Shown: piece by piece, positions 1 to 8,338 of the stretch | Layout of the letters: each line of letters starts with the position of its first letter | Position numbering within the stretch: position 1 is the first letter of the stretch | From: a virus | Virus record (IMG/VR): IMGVR_UViG_3300009068_000061 | Coordinates: 1-47,497 of that record | Reading direction: 5' to 3' (one strand) | DNA length: 47,497 nucleotides | The notes under the pieces: model-generated | Databases searched by the model: none | What the model saw: the letters and a program-made list of their open reading frames with translations, nothing else | Told to the model about the DNA's origin: nothing | Made by a program: the position numbers and the translations under genes

Positions 1-367
1 CCCAGCCATGGAAAAAATAATAAAAAGGTTGCAATTCTTGCTGTTTACATATATAATCCATGTTGTCACTGGCAGTTTCACTGACCACAACAATGCCCTT
101 TTTTCTCACTCTGCCATATTCGTTGGTTATCATGTTGCATTCTTTAATGCTATCAAACGTAGATTGATGATATCCCAAGATTAACGGTTCTTGATCAAAG
201 AAATAAATGAAACTAGTTTCGTCTTCTGCTTTATTAAAACTTCTACATAATATGCTATCAGGATCGCTGCGACCAAATGTGTCATGATAATGTATAGATG
301 TATTAGGTAAATTTTGTTTAACCCAAGGCAAAAATGTATTTTCGTAAATTTCGTCTATTCTAATCAT
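1..367 (-). CDS. Conserved phage-type hypothetical protein, C-terminus cut by window edge
   Basis: An uninterrupted minus-strand frame starts with ATG at 367 and runs off the left edge, giving 122 residues beginning MIRIDEIYENTFLPWVKQNL. It contains a hydrophobic FIYFFDQEPLI stretch typical of a compact folded protein. No family was recognised. Its start codon overlaps that of the divergent gene at 366, since the four bases CATG at 365-368 hold both ATGs. The function is unknown and the true end lies outside the window. Confidence 0.7.
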   Translation of the reverse strand, partial: MIRIDEIYENTFLPWVKQNLPNTSIHYHDTFGRSDPDSILCRSFNKAEDETSFIYFFDQEPLILGYHQSTFDSIKECNMITNEYGRVRKKGIVVVSETASDNMDYICKQQELQPFYYFFHGW

Positions 368-2171
368 GTTTGATGTATTTTATATTGGAACCAAACCAGG
401 ATTGTTTTTGCATGAACAATCAGTGGAGTCAATTGAGCAAGCACAGGAGTTGTCACGTACTAGATTCTTCTGGATGGTGTCATACTTAGTAGATTACTCA
501 GGGTTTGATTTCCTTTATGAACCGCCACCCTGGCAAGCACATCAGCGACATGCATGGCCCAGCCAATGGCAAAAAGATTCGGGTACATATCTTGTGCCTA
601 AGATAGGCTATACTGATACAAATTATTGTTCTGCACCTGTGCTACAACGTCTTGATGACCATGCACATTGGACTGTTCCTGCAGGAGTAGATACAGAATC
701 ATTTGATTGGTCTTGGCATCCAGACGCAACAGAGCCTGCTTACATATATCAATTTGGTACACAACATCAACGCACTGGTGGTCCACAATATTGTGTAGCA
801 GGTGCAACAGATATCAAATTTGTAGATCAAATAAAAATACACACCAATCGTGTGGCTACTGCCATTTATGAAATTGATCATTTAGATGGAGCAGCTGGAC
901 AAATACCCAACACCACCCGGCGTGTACGATACTTTGACAACTACAGAGATACCTTGATCCGATTGGCCAAGAGCATTGGCACAAAACATGAATTTGTATG
1001 GGTATGTAGTAGTATCTGTGACTACAACAACTTTGATTTTTCTTGGCATCCTGAACAATGGCAAGCTGGTATGCTACATGTATTTGCCAGCGACAATCAA
1101 AAGTTTGGTGACACATTCTTTATGCATGTGCCTAGTTTTGCTGCAAAAGCAGAAACTGTAGAATTACTGGACTGGTATGATTGTAACTTTGTCGACCAAT
1201 TAGTGCCACGACGCCCCATGCCCATAGTGCAACATAATCATGACTGTCACATTAATGCAGTTAAAACTAAAGATTTTGCTGGACCGTTGGCAGTGTTCAC
1301 TTATTCAACATACATGAGCAGAAATTTGGTTACTGTGCCACTTTGGAGAGAACAAACCAAGACTATAGTTCCACTGAATCCCGGAGCCAGTAGTGTGATT
1401 GTTCCAAAGTCTGCTATACCATATATAAAAACACAATTGTATGATTATCCATACATTGACAAAACACAGTTTATGCTGAAAGATCCACTCATGGATATTG
1501 TATTCATCTCCAACGGAGAACCCAACGCCGAACACAATCTCAAACGTTTACTTTTATTGCCCAAAGAAAATCGACTTGTACGAGTAGACAGTATCAATGG
1601 CCGTGCAGCAGCATATCATGCAGCAGCAAGAGTCAGTACCACACCTTGGTTCTTTGCTGTGTTTGCCAAACTGGAAGTGGATATTGACTTTGATTGGTCC
1701 TGGCAACCTGATCGTATGCAGCAGGCCAAGCACTACATCTTCCATGCTCGGAATCTATGCAATGGCTTGACATACGGACATCAAGCCATGATTGCATACA
1801 ATCGGCAATTGGTATTGAATAACCCAGGTGTTGGATTAGACTTTACTTTGGACTCACCGCACGAAGTGGTTCCTATTGTGAGTGGAATAGCTGCTTATAA
1901 CACATCAGACTGGAGCACTTGGCGTACAGCCTTTAGAGAAGTGCTGAAGTTGAGAGCCAGCTTGCCCGATGTGGAAAATGAATATCGTATACAGCAATGG
2001 CTAACCCCAAATCAACACACCCGCAGTGAACTAAGTGCAGCAGGCGCACAAGATGCACTAGACTACTATGATGAAGTAGCCGGCAACTTTAATCAGTTAA
2101 AGAAAAGCTACGAGTGGGAGTGGTTGGCCAGCTATGCGTTTTTCAAACGGCAGCTAACACCGAATCAATGA
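366..2171 (+). CDS. Large protein with four FDxSWHPD-like repeats, function unknown
   Basis: 601 residues and one of the very few plus-strand genes here. A motif of the form F-D-[FW]-x-[WY]-x-P recurs near residues 46 (FDFLYEPPPW), 112 (FDWSWHPDA), 222 (FDFSWHPEQW) and 440 (FDWSWQPDRM). Each copy is followed about 20 residues later by an aromatic beta-like segment such as HVFASDNQKFGDTFF, so the protein is probably built from repeated domains. No signal peptide or membrane segment is visible. It lies head to head with the gene at 1-367 and converges on the DegT aminotransferase gene, overlapping it by 29 bases. The neighbouring sugar genes suggest a role in surface glycan synthesis or display, but this is inference from context. 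No ribosome binding site is obvious at the ATG. Confidence 0.85.
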   Translation: MFDVFYIGTKPGLFLHEQSVESIEQAQELSRTRFFWMVSYLVDYSGFDFLYEPPPWQAHQRHAWPSQWQKDSGTYLVPKIGYTDTNYCSAPVLQRLDDHAHWTVPAGVDTESFDWSWHPDATEPAYIYQFGTQHQRTGGPQYCVAGATDIKFVDQIKIHTNRVATAIYEIDHLDGAAGQIPNTTRRVRYFDNYRDTLIRLAKSIGTKHEFVWVCSSICDYNNFDFSWHPEQWQAGMLHVFASDNQKFGDTFFMHVPSFAAKAETVELLDWYDCNFVDQLVPRRPMPIVQHNHDCHINAVKTKDFAGPLAVFTYSTYMSRNLVTVPLWREQTKTIVPLNPGASSVIVPKSAIPYIKTQLYDYPYIDKTQFMLKDPLMDIVFISNGEPNAEHNLKRLLLLPKENRLVRVDSINGRAAAYHAAARVSTTPWFFAVFAKLEVDIDFDWSWQPDRMQQAKHYIFHARNLCNGLTYGHQAMIAYNRQLVLNNPGVGLDFTLDSPHEVVPIVSGIAAYNTSDWSTWRTAFREVLKLRASLPDVENEYRIQQWLTPNQHTRSELSAAGAQDALDYYDEVAGNFNQLKKSYEWEWLASYAFFKRQLTPNQ

Positions 2172-3228
2172 TGTAGTCAGTTTCCAGATCGGTCAGTTCG
2201 GGGTAGAAGGGCAATGAGATACAACGCCGTGCTATACTTGATGCCACACTCAGCAAGTTAGGGCCTTTACAATCTTGATAAGCATCTAGCTCATGTAAGG
2301 GGCTCTTGTAGTGTATCTTGGTTTCAATTTGACCAGCAGCAAGTCGCTGTTGCAATTGGCTTTGGTTGTCCACTTCAATCACAAACTTTTGCAATGCATG
2401 ACTTTTAAAGTTGGTATCATCAATCAAGCATCTGATAGATTTTTCTTCTAGCCTGGTCATCCAGTATCTTGCTATCTGACTTCGACGCAGTTGCCAAGCG
2501 TCTAGATGTTGAGTTTTGACCATCATCTGTGCACAGTCAATCTCACTCATGCGACTGTTTGTACCTACAGTAGTATGCCCGCCAGCTTTGCCATTGTTGC
2601 ACCAATTGCGAGTGTATTCAGCTAGATACAAATCAGAAGTGACCACTGCGCCACCATTACCGTAGTTGGAAAGATTTTTGGTAGGATCAAAGCTGATAGC
2701 AGTAAAGCTGGCTTGTCGGTTACAGTTGTCAGACAGCCAATGCTGCGCACCGTCTTCAATCAAACAATCAGTCATGACATACCATCTATGCGTTAATGCA
2801 GCACCGTATAGGCCTACCACACAGATGGCATCGTAACTGCGAGTGTGATCATCTTGGATCAATGCAGGATCCATACATCCATATGTGTCAGTATCCACAA
2901 TCTCCACTTTCCACCCGGCCATAATGAATGCGTTGGCAGTGGCAGGATATGTCATAGCTGGAACCAACACTGTGGGAGTCTTGCCTGTATCACGAATATT
3001 ATCAGCACAGTAGGCAGCAATGATCTCCAGCGCCTGTGTTCCGGAATGGCATGTTACTGCATGCAAATTATGATTCTTCTTGGCCAACCACGACTCAAAC
3101 TCAGCGGTGTTGTTGCCATCCATAAGATTACCTGAACGCAACACTATGTCAGTCACATCCAAGATCTCTTCACGTAGATTGTTATACTGTCTTGGGAGCC
3201 CAGTAAAGGCTATTTTTAAACCATGCAT
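2143..3228 (-). CDS. DegT/DnrJ/EryC1-family PLP-dependent aminotransferase
   Basis: Sugar aminotransferases of this family transfer an amino group to keto-sugar nucleotides using pyridoxal phosphate. The motif SFDPTKNLSNYGNGG holds the PLP-binding lysine. Upstream are the family motifs SGTQALEI and VPAMTYPATANA, and downstream the C-terminal SPLHELDAY (the usual YPxPLH position). I chose the ATG at 3228 (MHGLKIAFTGLPRQY), where family similarity begins, over an earlier in-frame codon at 3258. Length (361 aa) is normal for the family. The 5' end overlaps the end of the epimerase gene, so the two are probably translationally coupled and act in one nucleotide-sugar pathway. Confidence 0.9.
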   Translation of the reverse strand: MHGLKIAFTGLPRQYNNLREEILDVTDIVLRSGNLMDGNNTAEFESWLAKKNHNLHAVTCHSGTQALEIIAAYCADNIRDTGKTPTVLVPAMTYPATANAFIMAGWKVEIVDTDTYGCMDPALIQDDHTRSYDAICVVGLYGAALTHRWYVMTDCLIEDGAQHWLSDNCNRQASFTAISFDPTKNLSNYGNGGAVVTSDLYLAEYTRNWCNNGKAGGHTTVGTNSRMSEIDCAQMMVKTQHLDAWQLRRSQIARYWMTRLEEKSIRCLIDDTNFKSHALQKFVIEVDNQSQLQQRLAAGQIETKIHYKSPLHELDAYQDCKGPNLLSVASSIARRCISLPFYPELTDLETDYIIDSVLAAV

Positions 3229-4159
3229 AGTAATTCTCAAAACCTTCTGCAACATCAACTTGTGGATTGTATCCTAATACTGCTCTAGCACGATCAATGT
3301 TCAATGCACCACGTGATGGGAAATCTGCATCTTTGTCACGTAATTCAATTGAACCTTTGCCCACGATCTCAATAATCATTCTAGCAGCCTGCAACAAACT
3401 AACGCTGTGGCTTTTTGTGATGTTGAATATTTGATTAGCAGCAGCAGGCACAAGTGCAGCAGCCACAACACCGTCAGCAGCATCATTCACATAGGTGAAG
3501 TCTAGTGTTTCGTGGGCTCCGTTGACTTTGAGCACTCCGCCGCGCATTGCTGTGAGCATGAATTTTGAGACAACTCGGTCTTCCACATCGAGCGGGCCGT
3601 ATACAGCACTAGGCCTAAGTATAGTATAATCAAAATATCCCCGACGAGCATAATCTTTAACAAGGTGTTCTCCTGCAAGTTTCATAATTCCATATTGTCC
3701 CTGTGGCTTACACACAGCATCCTCAGCGACATCATTCACAAAGTTGCCATACACCATTGAGCTGGAAATGTATACAACACGTTTGACTTGGTGTGTTTTG
3801 GCACTCTCCAAAATATTAAGCAAGCCAGTCATCATGGTATCTGCACCCTGCATTGGATTGGCATTGACTACCTTCTGTCGAGGAAAACTGGCCATGTGTA
3901 TAATGGTATCAAACTTGTATCGATTGCACAAGTATTCAATGGTATCGGATGTGATGTCTGCATTGTACACATCACATAACGTGATCTTCTTGCGTCGTTC
4001 AGCAATCAAGTAATCAAGTTCACTTTGCGGAATGATTCCGTAAGTGGTTGTGTTGTCAACAATCACAACATCATGACCAAGATTTTCTAAACAATGTACC
4101 ACATTGTGGCCAATCAAGCCAAGTCCGCCGGTGACTAATATTTTCAATTTGCTCCCCAT
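3182..4159 (-). CDS. NAD-dependent sugar-nucleotide epimerase/dehydratase (extended SDR)
   Basis: 325 residues with the N-terminal Rossmann motif TGGLGLIG (GxxGxxG), an acidic VDN after the second strand, the ISSSMVYG substrate segment and the catalytic Tyr-x3-Lys in QYGIMKLAGE. This is the extended short-chain dehydrogenase fold of GalE/RmlB-type enzymes, which epimerise or dehydrate UDP- or dTDP-sugars. The exact substrate cannot be read from sequence. The gene sits directly upstream of, and overlaps, the DegT gene, a pairing typical of amino-sugar synthesis. Its start overlaps the preceding small gene by 16 bases. Confidence 0.92.
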   Translation of the reverse strand: MGSKLKILVTGGLGLIGHNVVHCLENLGHDVVIVDNTTTYGIIPQSELDYLIAERRKKITLCDVYNADITSDTIEYLCNRYKFDTIIHMASFPRQKVVNANPMQGADTMMTGLLNILESAKTHQVKRVVYISSSMVYGNFVNDVAEDAVCKPQGQYGIMKLAGEHLVKDYARRGYFDYTILRPSAVYGPLDVEDRVVSKFMLTAMRGGVLKVNGAHETLDFTYVNDAADGVVAAALVPAAANQIFNITKSHSVSLLQAARMIIEIVGKGSIELRDKDADFPSRGALNIDRARAVLGYNPQVDVAEGFENYYAWFKNSLYWAPKTV

Positions 4160-4422
4160 TTCATGGTGTAAAACATGTAGACTTTGTCGTCCATATTTGT
4201 AAAGTTACTGCTGTCGGAATAGTCCCAATGTCGTCCATGTTCGTAAACACCAGGTCTCCCATATGTGTTCTGTAACCATTCACGCTGTTGATAATCAGGA
4301 ACACCTTTTCTACGATACAGCAAGAACGGAACAAATTCTTTGCCGTTCCATATCTGCTTGCGTACCGGAGGTGGCAGAACTATGTCTCGCTTGTCTATGT
4401 ATTCAACTGCTGGTGTTAACAT
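4144..4422 (-). CDS. Small hypothetical protein
   Basis: 92 residues starting MLTPAVEYIDKRDIVLPPPV, rich in aromatic and charged residues, ending YMFYTMKWGAN. No motif was recognised. It overlaps the upstream gene by 20 bases and the epimerase gene by 16 bases, so it belongs to the same transcription unit. A cytoplasmic phage protein of unknown function. Confidence 0.7.
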   Translation of the reverse strand: MLTPAVEYIDKRDIVLPPPVRKQIWNGKEFVPFLLYRRKGVPDYQQREWLQNTYGRPGVYEHGRHWDYSDSSNFTNMDDKVYMFYTMKWGAN

Positions 4423-4741
4423 ACTTTAATGTGTAAAAAGTTTGATCAGATTCCTTCATACGGGCCATGACAGCAAATTCAAATCCATACGAGGCTAGAT
4501 CTACATGACGCACCCACCAGGGTGATTCTATAGCATTTTCCATTACAAATTTACCAGCTTCGGTTTGTTGCCATTCCCATATGGGTTGAGCAGCATACAA
4601 CACAGGATCCTCTACATCTCCCATGCGGAATCTATGTACCACCATGTCAGAAAATGTCACAGCAGCACCATCAATTATTTTGGTTTCTCTGGGACTACCA
4701 TGTTTGCGGTGTTCTCGATCTAAATCACGTAAAATGGCCAT
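4403..4741 (-). CDS. Small hypothetical protein, predicted leaderless
   Basis: 112 residues, MAILRDLDREHRKHGSPRETK to the C-terminal FYTLKYVNTSS. No domain was recognised. It is the first gene of the glycan-type unit. A sigma70-like promoter ends 5 bases before the ATG, which places the expected transcript start at about 4740, next to the A of the start codon. There is no room for a Shine-Dalgarno site on such a transcript. Confidence 0.7.
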   Translation of the reverse strand: MAILRDLDREHRKHGSPRETKIIDGAAVTFSDMVVHRFRMGDVEDPVLYAAQPIWEWQQTEAGKFVMENAIESPWWVRHVDLASYGFEFAVMARMKESDQTFYTLKYVNTSS

Positions 4742-4746
4742 GTGCT

Positions 4747-4775
4747 AGTATAGCACGGTGTGTACTAGTTTGCAA
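4747..4775 (-). promoter_or_regulatory. Sigma70-like promoter (leaderless position)
   Basis: On the minus strand TTGCAA (4770-4775) and TATACT (4747-4752) are separated by 17 bases. The predicted start at about 4740 coincides with the ATG at 4741. Confidence 0.6.
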
Positions 4776-4790
4776 CTAGATCGGCTGCTA

Positions 4791-6305
4791 TTAACAATAT
4801 TTTCTAGCCTGTTCTAATTCAGGAATATAGTCACCTAATCGACTATTTCTTGCTCGATCTAAATTATCATTGTAATGGAAAAATTGTTTCAATATAGCAG
4901 GATCGTAATCATATGTGTTGTAACGATCTATAACTTCGTCCACCAAGTTATTGGTGTTGCGTCCGCTGTTGTAGTACACTTGTGTTTCTCTGCAACGATG
5001 CATTGACTCTAATACTTGTTGTCTCAATGGATGATGCCACGGACCAAGATATTGGTCAAACATACCAGCGGGTTGCACTAGTGCATTTTGCCCAGGAAAA
5101 TCTTGATCATAAAATTCGTAAATCTCATGAATACGTGTGGCATTGTACATGCTAAACACTGTTTGAAATGCCAGAGTGTGACCTTTTGCTAGTATGCGAT
5201 AGCAATTTTCTCTTAGAGAGTCAAAGTCTGTGCCCCATCTGATGTAGTCATTTACTTTTTTATAACCATCAAAACTCACACTAAAAGTCACACTTGGAAA
5301 CTGGTCCAGTAGATCCAGTAATGTATCGCTGATTTTTTTTCCATTTGTACCGATGCTAAGATCAAAACTGGTTTGTTTTTCTTTGATACATTTCTTTAAG
5401 AATGCATAAAATTCAGGTTGTACAGTTGCTTCACCGCCGGACCAATGTATTCTTTGTAGCGTATTAAAATTTATCTTGTCATAAGGTACGGTACCTTGCA
5501 TATGATACTCATCAGAGACTAACGGAAAACCAAATTTTTTATTTTCTTTTTGTATTAAATGACTAGATCTGCCATCACACATGCGGCACATGATATTACA
5601 TTTGTTGCTGGGTCGAACTTCAAGATAGACAGGATTTTTTATGCTTTTTAAATCTTCAACACTTTTTAGTCTCAATCGTATTAACCATTCAAGTGATTCA
5701 AATTGTCTAGCAGATTCACCACTGAGTTCTTCTCGCTGATAACAAATATTGCAATTGTCCGGCATTGGTATACCGGCTATCATGTTATTTCTAATAGGAG
5801 TAAATCCCGGAGCAGTGGCCCAATCCACAATTGATTCTAATTTGGTCAATGGTTTAGAGTTTTTCTGACACAAGTTGACCCACCCGTAATCATTTTGTAA
5901 CCCTATAAACGGATACACACACATACTCTTATTGGTGTTTAATAAATTATACCAATACATGATGGTGGTGTTGCTGGTGTTATTTCTAAAGTCTGTGTTG
6001 AACTCTTTCTTTTCTAATTCTATCATGAGCCTGAACGTGTTCACAAAAGATTTAAAATGCGGGTAAGAATCAACATCTTGATCAAGCATTATGATATGAT
6101 CAAAGTGTTTGACTAGACCTTGAACAATAGCGCCAGCAGGGATATCCGCAATGCTGGTATGATAATAACCAGCATGTGTTGGACAGAATGTACTTGAGGA
6201 AACTAAACCATGATTAGTAGAGAACTCTTTTGTTGCAAGGGCTGATACCAGTTGATCGCTGTGTTCAGTTTCGTTTCCTATGCAAAGAATTTTTTTATTG
6301 ATCAT
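4791..6305 (-). CDS. Radical SAM protein with a phage-specific N-terminal region
   Basis: 504 residues. The Cys triad that ligates the 4Fe-4S cluster is seen as KCNIMCRMCD (C-x3-C-x2-C), followed by the glycine-rich WSGGEATVQPEF (GGE motif), so it is a radical S-adenosylmethionine enzyme. The first 200 residues (ILCIGNETEHSDQL..., HIIMLDQDVDSYPHF) are a separate domain, and CNICYQREE before the core may be an auxiliary Cys region. Substrate unknown. The preceding thyX gene ends 10 bases upstream, and a T4-late-like AATAAATA element sits 7 bases before the ATG, suggesting late, possibly leaderless, expression. Confidence 0.88.
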   Translation of the reverse strand: MINKKILCIGNETEHSDQLVSALATKEFSTNHGLVSSSTFCPTHAGYYHTSIADIPAGAIVQGLVKHFDHIIMLDQDVDSYPHFKSFVNTFRLMIELEKKEFNTDFRNNTSNTTIMYWYNLLNTNKSMCVYPFIGLQNDYGWVNLCQKNSKPLTKLESIVDWATAPGFTPIRNNMIAGIPMPDNCNICYQREELSGESARQFESLEWLIRLRLKSVEDLKSIKNPVYLEVRPSNKCNIMCRMCDGRSSHLIQKENKKFGFPLVSDEYHMQGTVPYDKINFNTLQRIHWSGGEATVQPEFYAFLKKCIKEKQTSFDLSIGTNGKKISDTLLDLLDQFPSVTFSVSFDGYKKVNDYIRWGTDFDSLRENCYRILAKGHTLAFQTVFSMYNATRIHEIYEFYDQDFPGQNALVQPAGMFDQYLGPWHHPLRQQVLESMHRCRETQVYYNSGRNTNNLVDEVIDRYNTYDYDPAILKQFFHYNDNLDRARNSRLGDYIPELEQARKYC

Positions 6306-6311
6306 GTTCCA

Positions 6312-6319
6312 TATTTATT
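6312..6319 (-). promoter_or_regulatory. T4-late-like promoter element AATAAATA
   Basis: AATAAATA on the minus strand ends 7 bases before the ATG at 6305 and matches the NATAAATA late promoter known from T4-like marine phages. It lies just inside the end of thyX (6315). The spacing would start the transcript at the start codon. Confidence 0.5.
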
Positions 6320-6983
6320 GACCCACCAAATCAGAGCCCATTGGAAAAATTTCAGCAATAACTTGAGCACAAGCTAAGGCCACTGCTTGGTGTTCTTTTT
6401 GTGTACCATTGGCACTACGCAATTCAATAAAATGAATCCAGCTGCGTAATGTACCATTCATGTACAGTCTGCTGACTGTATTACCCTCAGGCAAGATTGC
6501 CCGAGCTTGTTCCTTGGCAATGCCACGTTCAATAGCACGAGCATAGTGCTTACGAACCAAATCAATGACTTCTTGTTGAGCACTATCCCACCACAATGCT
6601 AGATCTTCATCATTGGCCTCAATGCTATTTTGTCTATTCTTTGTGTCCTGAAGCCTGGCCGCACGTAGCACAAAGTCTAAATCTTTTGTTGGATCAGCAT
6701 ACCGTTGACTGAACTCTTGAAAGCTAAAGCTGCGATGACGCAAGATTTGTCTTGCAATGTCTCTTGTTGTGGTAATCTCAATACAAGCAGACACCATTTC
6801 AAGTGGGCTCCAGTGTTGATGTTTGACAAGATATCGGATGAGTTTTTCACTAGTGTCAGTATTGAGCTGATTGCTTGGATTAGATACACGGGCACAATAT
6901 GCCACTAGTTCTTGAGCATCGGTGATGCCCTGGCTTGCAAATTCGGCCGTTGGTGTGCTGTGACTGAGTAATCTAACGTTCAT
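6315..6983 (-). CDS. thyX: Flavin-dependent thymidylate synthase
   Basis: 222 residues. ThyX converts dUMP to dTMP with methylene-tetrahydrofolate, FAD and NADPH. The signature RHR-x7-S is present as RHRSFSFQEFSQRY, followed by the conserved LPEGNTVSRLYMNGTLRSW and HFIELR segments that bind dUMP. Length is normal for the family. Its ATG overlaps the end of the 6980-7282 gene by 4 bases, so it is translationally coupled. In phages it supplies thymidylate for DNA synthesis when the host folate route is limiting. Confidence 0.97.
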   Translation of the reverse strand: MNVRLLSHSTPTAEFASQGITDAQELVAYCARVSNPSNQLNTDTSEKLIRYLVKHQHWSPLEMVSACIEITTTRDIARQILRHRSFSFQEFSQRYADPTKDLDFVLRAARLQDTKNRQNSIEANDEDLALWWDSAQQEVIDLVRKHYARAIERGIAKEQARAILPEGNTVSRLYMNGTLRSWIHFIELRSANGTQKEHQAVALACAQVIAEIFPMGSDLVGQ

Positions 6984-7282
6984 AATTTCTTTAGTAATTT
7001 ATCGGTGGCTGGTTGTACAATGCCAGCCACAGTGGTAACATCAACAACAAAATCGATGGTACGCACGGACTCTCCAAGCAAGGAGAGATTTCTATTTAAG
7101 ATTTCTTCAACTTCATCATTGTCAAGACCATCTTTCCGTAATCTAGCAAGATTGATGGTCTTTTGTTTACCACCATCAACTTTGATAATCATTTTGTTAA
7201 TGCATTCTAACGGGACTTGGGTCTTGTCAACTTCAGAAATTATATAATCCCACTTGGCCAGGAACTCATCACTCAGCGGCAT
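6980..7282 (-). CDS. Small conserved phage hypothetical protein
   Basis: 100 residues (MPLSDEFLAKWDYIISEVDK...), a mixed helical protein with a basic VDGGKQKTINLARLRKDGL segment. No family name could be given. It overlaps both neighbours: 14 bases with the gene upstream and the 4-base ATGA with thyX. It is therefore co-transcribed with thyX, but a nucleotide-metabolism role is only a guess from position. Confidence 0.75.
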   Translation of the reverse strand: MPLSDEFLAKWDYIISEVDKTQVPLECINKMIIKVDGGKQKTINLARLRKDGLDNDEVEEILNRNLSLLGESVRTIDFVVDVTTVAGIVQPATDKLLKKL

Positions 7283-8027
7283 GGGCAGCAGCCTTGGCCT
7301 TTGCAGGGCGGCCTTTTTTCACTGCGGCAACTTTTGGTGCTTCAACTTCAATTTGTGGAATTGGAACCATCTTGGGCAAGTCCATCATCTTCACACCAGG
7401 AAACATCCTTTCAGCTTCTTTCTTCATTCTGGCTGCTTCGTTGATCATACCAGATGCTTCGTTGTGCATACGCACAGCCTGTGTAAGCATGTTGGCAGCA
7501 ATGGTCTTGTCATCCAATGCACCATCTGTGGGTGCAGCAGTGTACCCTGCTTCCACTGGTGCAGAGCGTGATTGTTGTCCAGCTTTGTAAGCAGCTTCAG
7601 CAGCACGTTTGACCTTGGGATCAACAATACCACGGCTGTTATCAATCTCTGCCAGTTTGCGCACAGCATCTTCACCTTTCTTCATCTCATTGAGAATCTT
7701 GTTGAGCTCGTTGAGTCGAACATTAGAGTTCATGTTGGGGGTCATCAAAATTTGTTCAGTTTGTACACGTTTCATCAATCGTTCAGCATGCAGTGTTTGC
7801 AGCATATTACGACCGTCGGGCAAGATGTTTCTGTTTAGAGCATCAGCAAACTCTTCAGCTGCTTGTCCTACTGGACTTTCCAACACCTTCATCAGTGGAT
7901 CATGGATGCTGATGGGTAGTAAGTCAGGATAGATGCACAGGCACATATGATCGTCGCCTGGAATTTGTCTAAAAATAACTGCAACCTTACGGTCTCCGTG
8001 TTTACCAATGTGTTTTAAAAATGCCAT
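7269..8027 (-). CDS. Conserved phage protein with basic AT-hook-like tail
   Basis: 252 residues from the ATG at 8027, chosen because a strong AAGGAGG lies just upstream. A longer frame to 8150 has no such site. The N-terminus (MAFLKHIGKHGDRKVAVIF) and the middle are compact. The region after residue 110 is helical and probably coiled coil (LNELNKILNEMKKGEDAVRKL). The C-terminus KKGRPAKAKAAAHAAE carries a GRP core flanked by lysines, as in AT-hook DNA-binding motifs. Function unknown. Nucleic acid binding is possible from the tail. Confidence 0.8.
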   Translation of the reverse strand: MAFLKHIGKHGDRKVAVIFRQIPGDDHMCLCIYPDLLPISIHDPLMKVLESPVGQAAEEFADALNRNILPDGRNMLQTLHAERLMKRVQTEQILMTPNMNSNVRLNELNKILNEMKKGEDAVRKLAEIDNSRGIVDPKVKRAAEAAYKAGQQSRSAPVEAGYTAAPTDGALDDKTIAANMLTQAVRMHNEASGMINEAARMKKEAERMFPGVKMMDLPKMVPIPQIEVEAPKVAAVKKGRPAKAKAAAHAAE

Positions 8028-8037
8028 AATATCCTCC

Positions 8038-8271
8038 TTAAGGGTTAGTAGATTCTGTAGAATCTGGCACTTCAGCCCGAGGCTGAGTTTCTGCTGCTTC
8101 TGCTTCTGCTTGAGCCACAGCGGCCTTGATGAACAGATCAATCTTTTCATACAAGGTTCCTACATGTTTTGCTTCAGCAGCACCAAAGGCACCACGCCTG
8201 ACAGCAGTGTCGATAATATCTCGAGCCAGCACAATGTCGTTAATTGTGAGTTGGTTGTTGATGTCTTCCAT
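8038..8271 (-). CDS. Small conserved phage protein
   Basis: 77 residues. The core LTINDIVLARDIIDTAVRRGAF with AKHVGTLYEKIDLFIKAA is a pattern I recall from conserved small proteins of T4-like marine phages; the tail is acidic and disordered. It ends 10 bases before the next gene, with whose AAGGAGG site the junction is shared. A terminator precedes it, so it may start its own unit. Function unknown. Confidence 0.75.
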   Translation of the reverse strand: MEDINNQLTINDIVLARDIIDTAVRRGAFGAAEAKHVGTLYEKIDLFIKAAVAQAEAEAAETQPRAEVPDSTESTNP

Positions 8272-8288
8272 ATAGATATTTACATAAG

Positions 8289-8321
8289 AAACCCCCTGAA
8301 GTTAAATTTCTCAGGGGGTTT
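8289..8321 (-). terminator. Intrinsic terminator after the VWA gene
   Basis: A perfect 11-bp inverted repeat AAACCCCCTGA / TCAGGGGGTTT with an 11-base loop, followed on the minus strand by TTTCTTATG. It lies between the stop of the VWA gene (8339) and the start of the next gene (8271) and could act in both directions. Confidence 0.8.
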
Positions 8322-8338
8322 GGTAAACCTAGTGGGTG

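Noticed and set aside
4791-6305. Queuosine enzyme assignment (QueE) for the radical SAM proteins
   Set aside because: Neither 4791-6305 nor 29511-30269 shows QueE-specific residues, and no QueC, QueD or FolE partner is present. The PP-loop protein at 32846 lacks QueC features.
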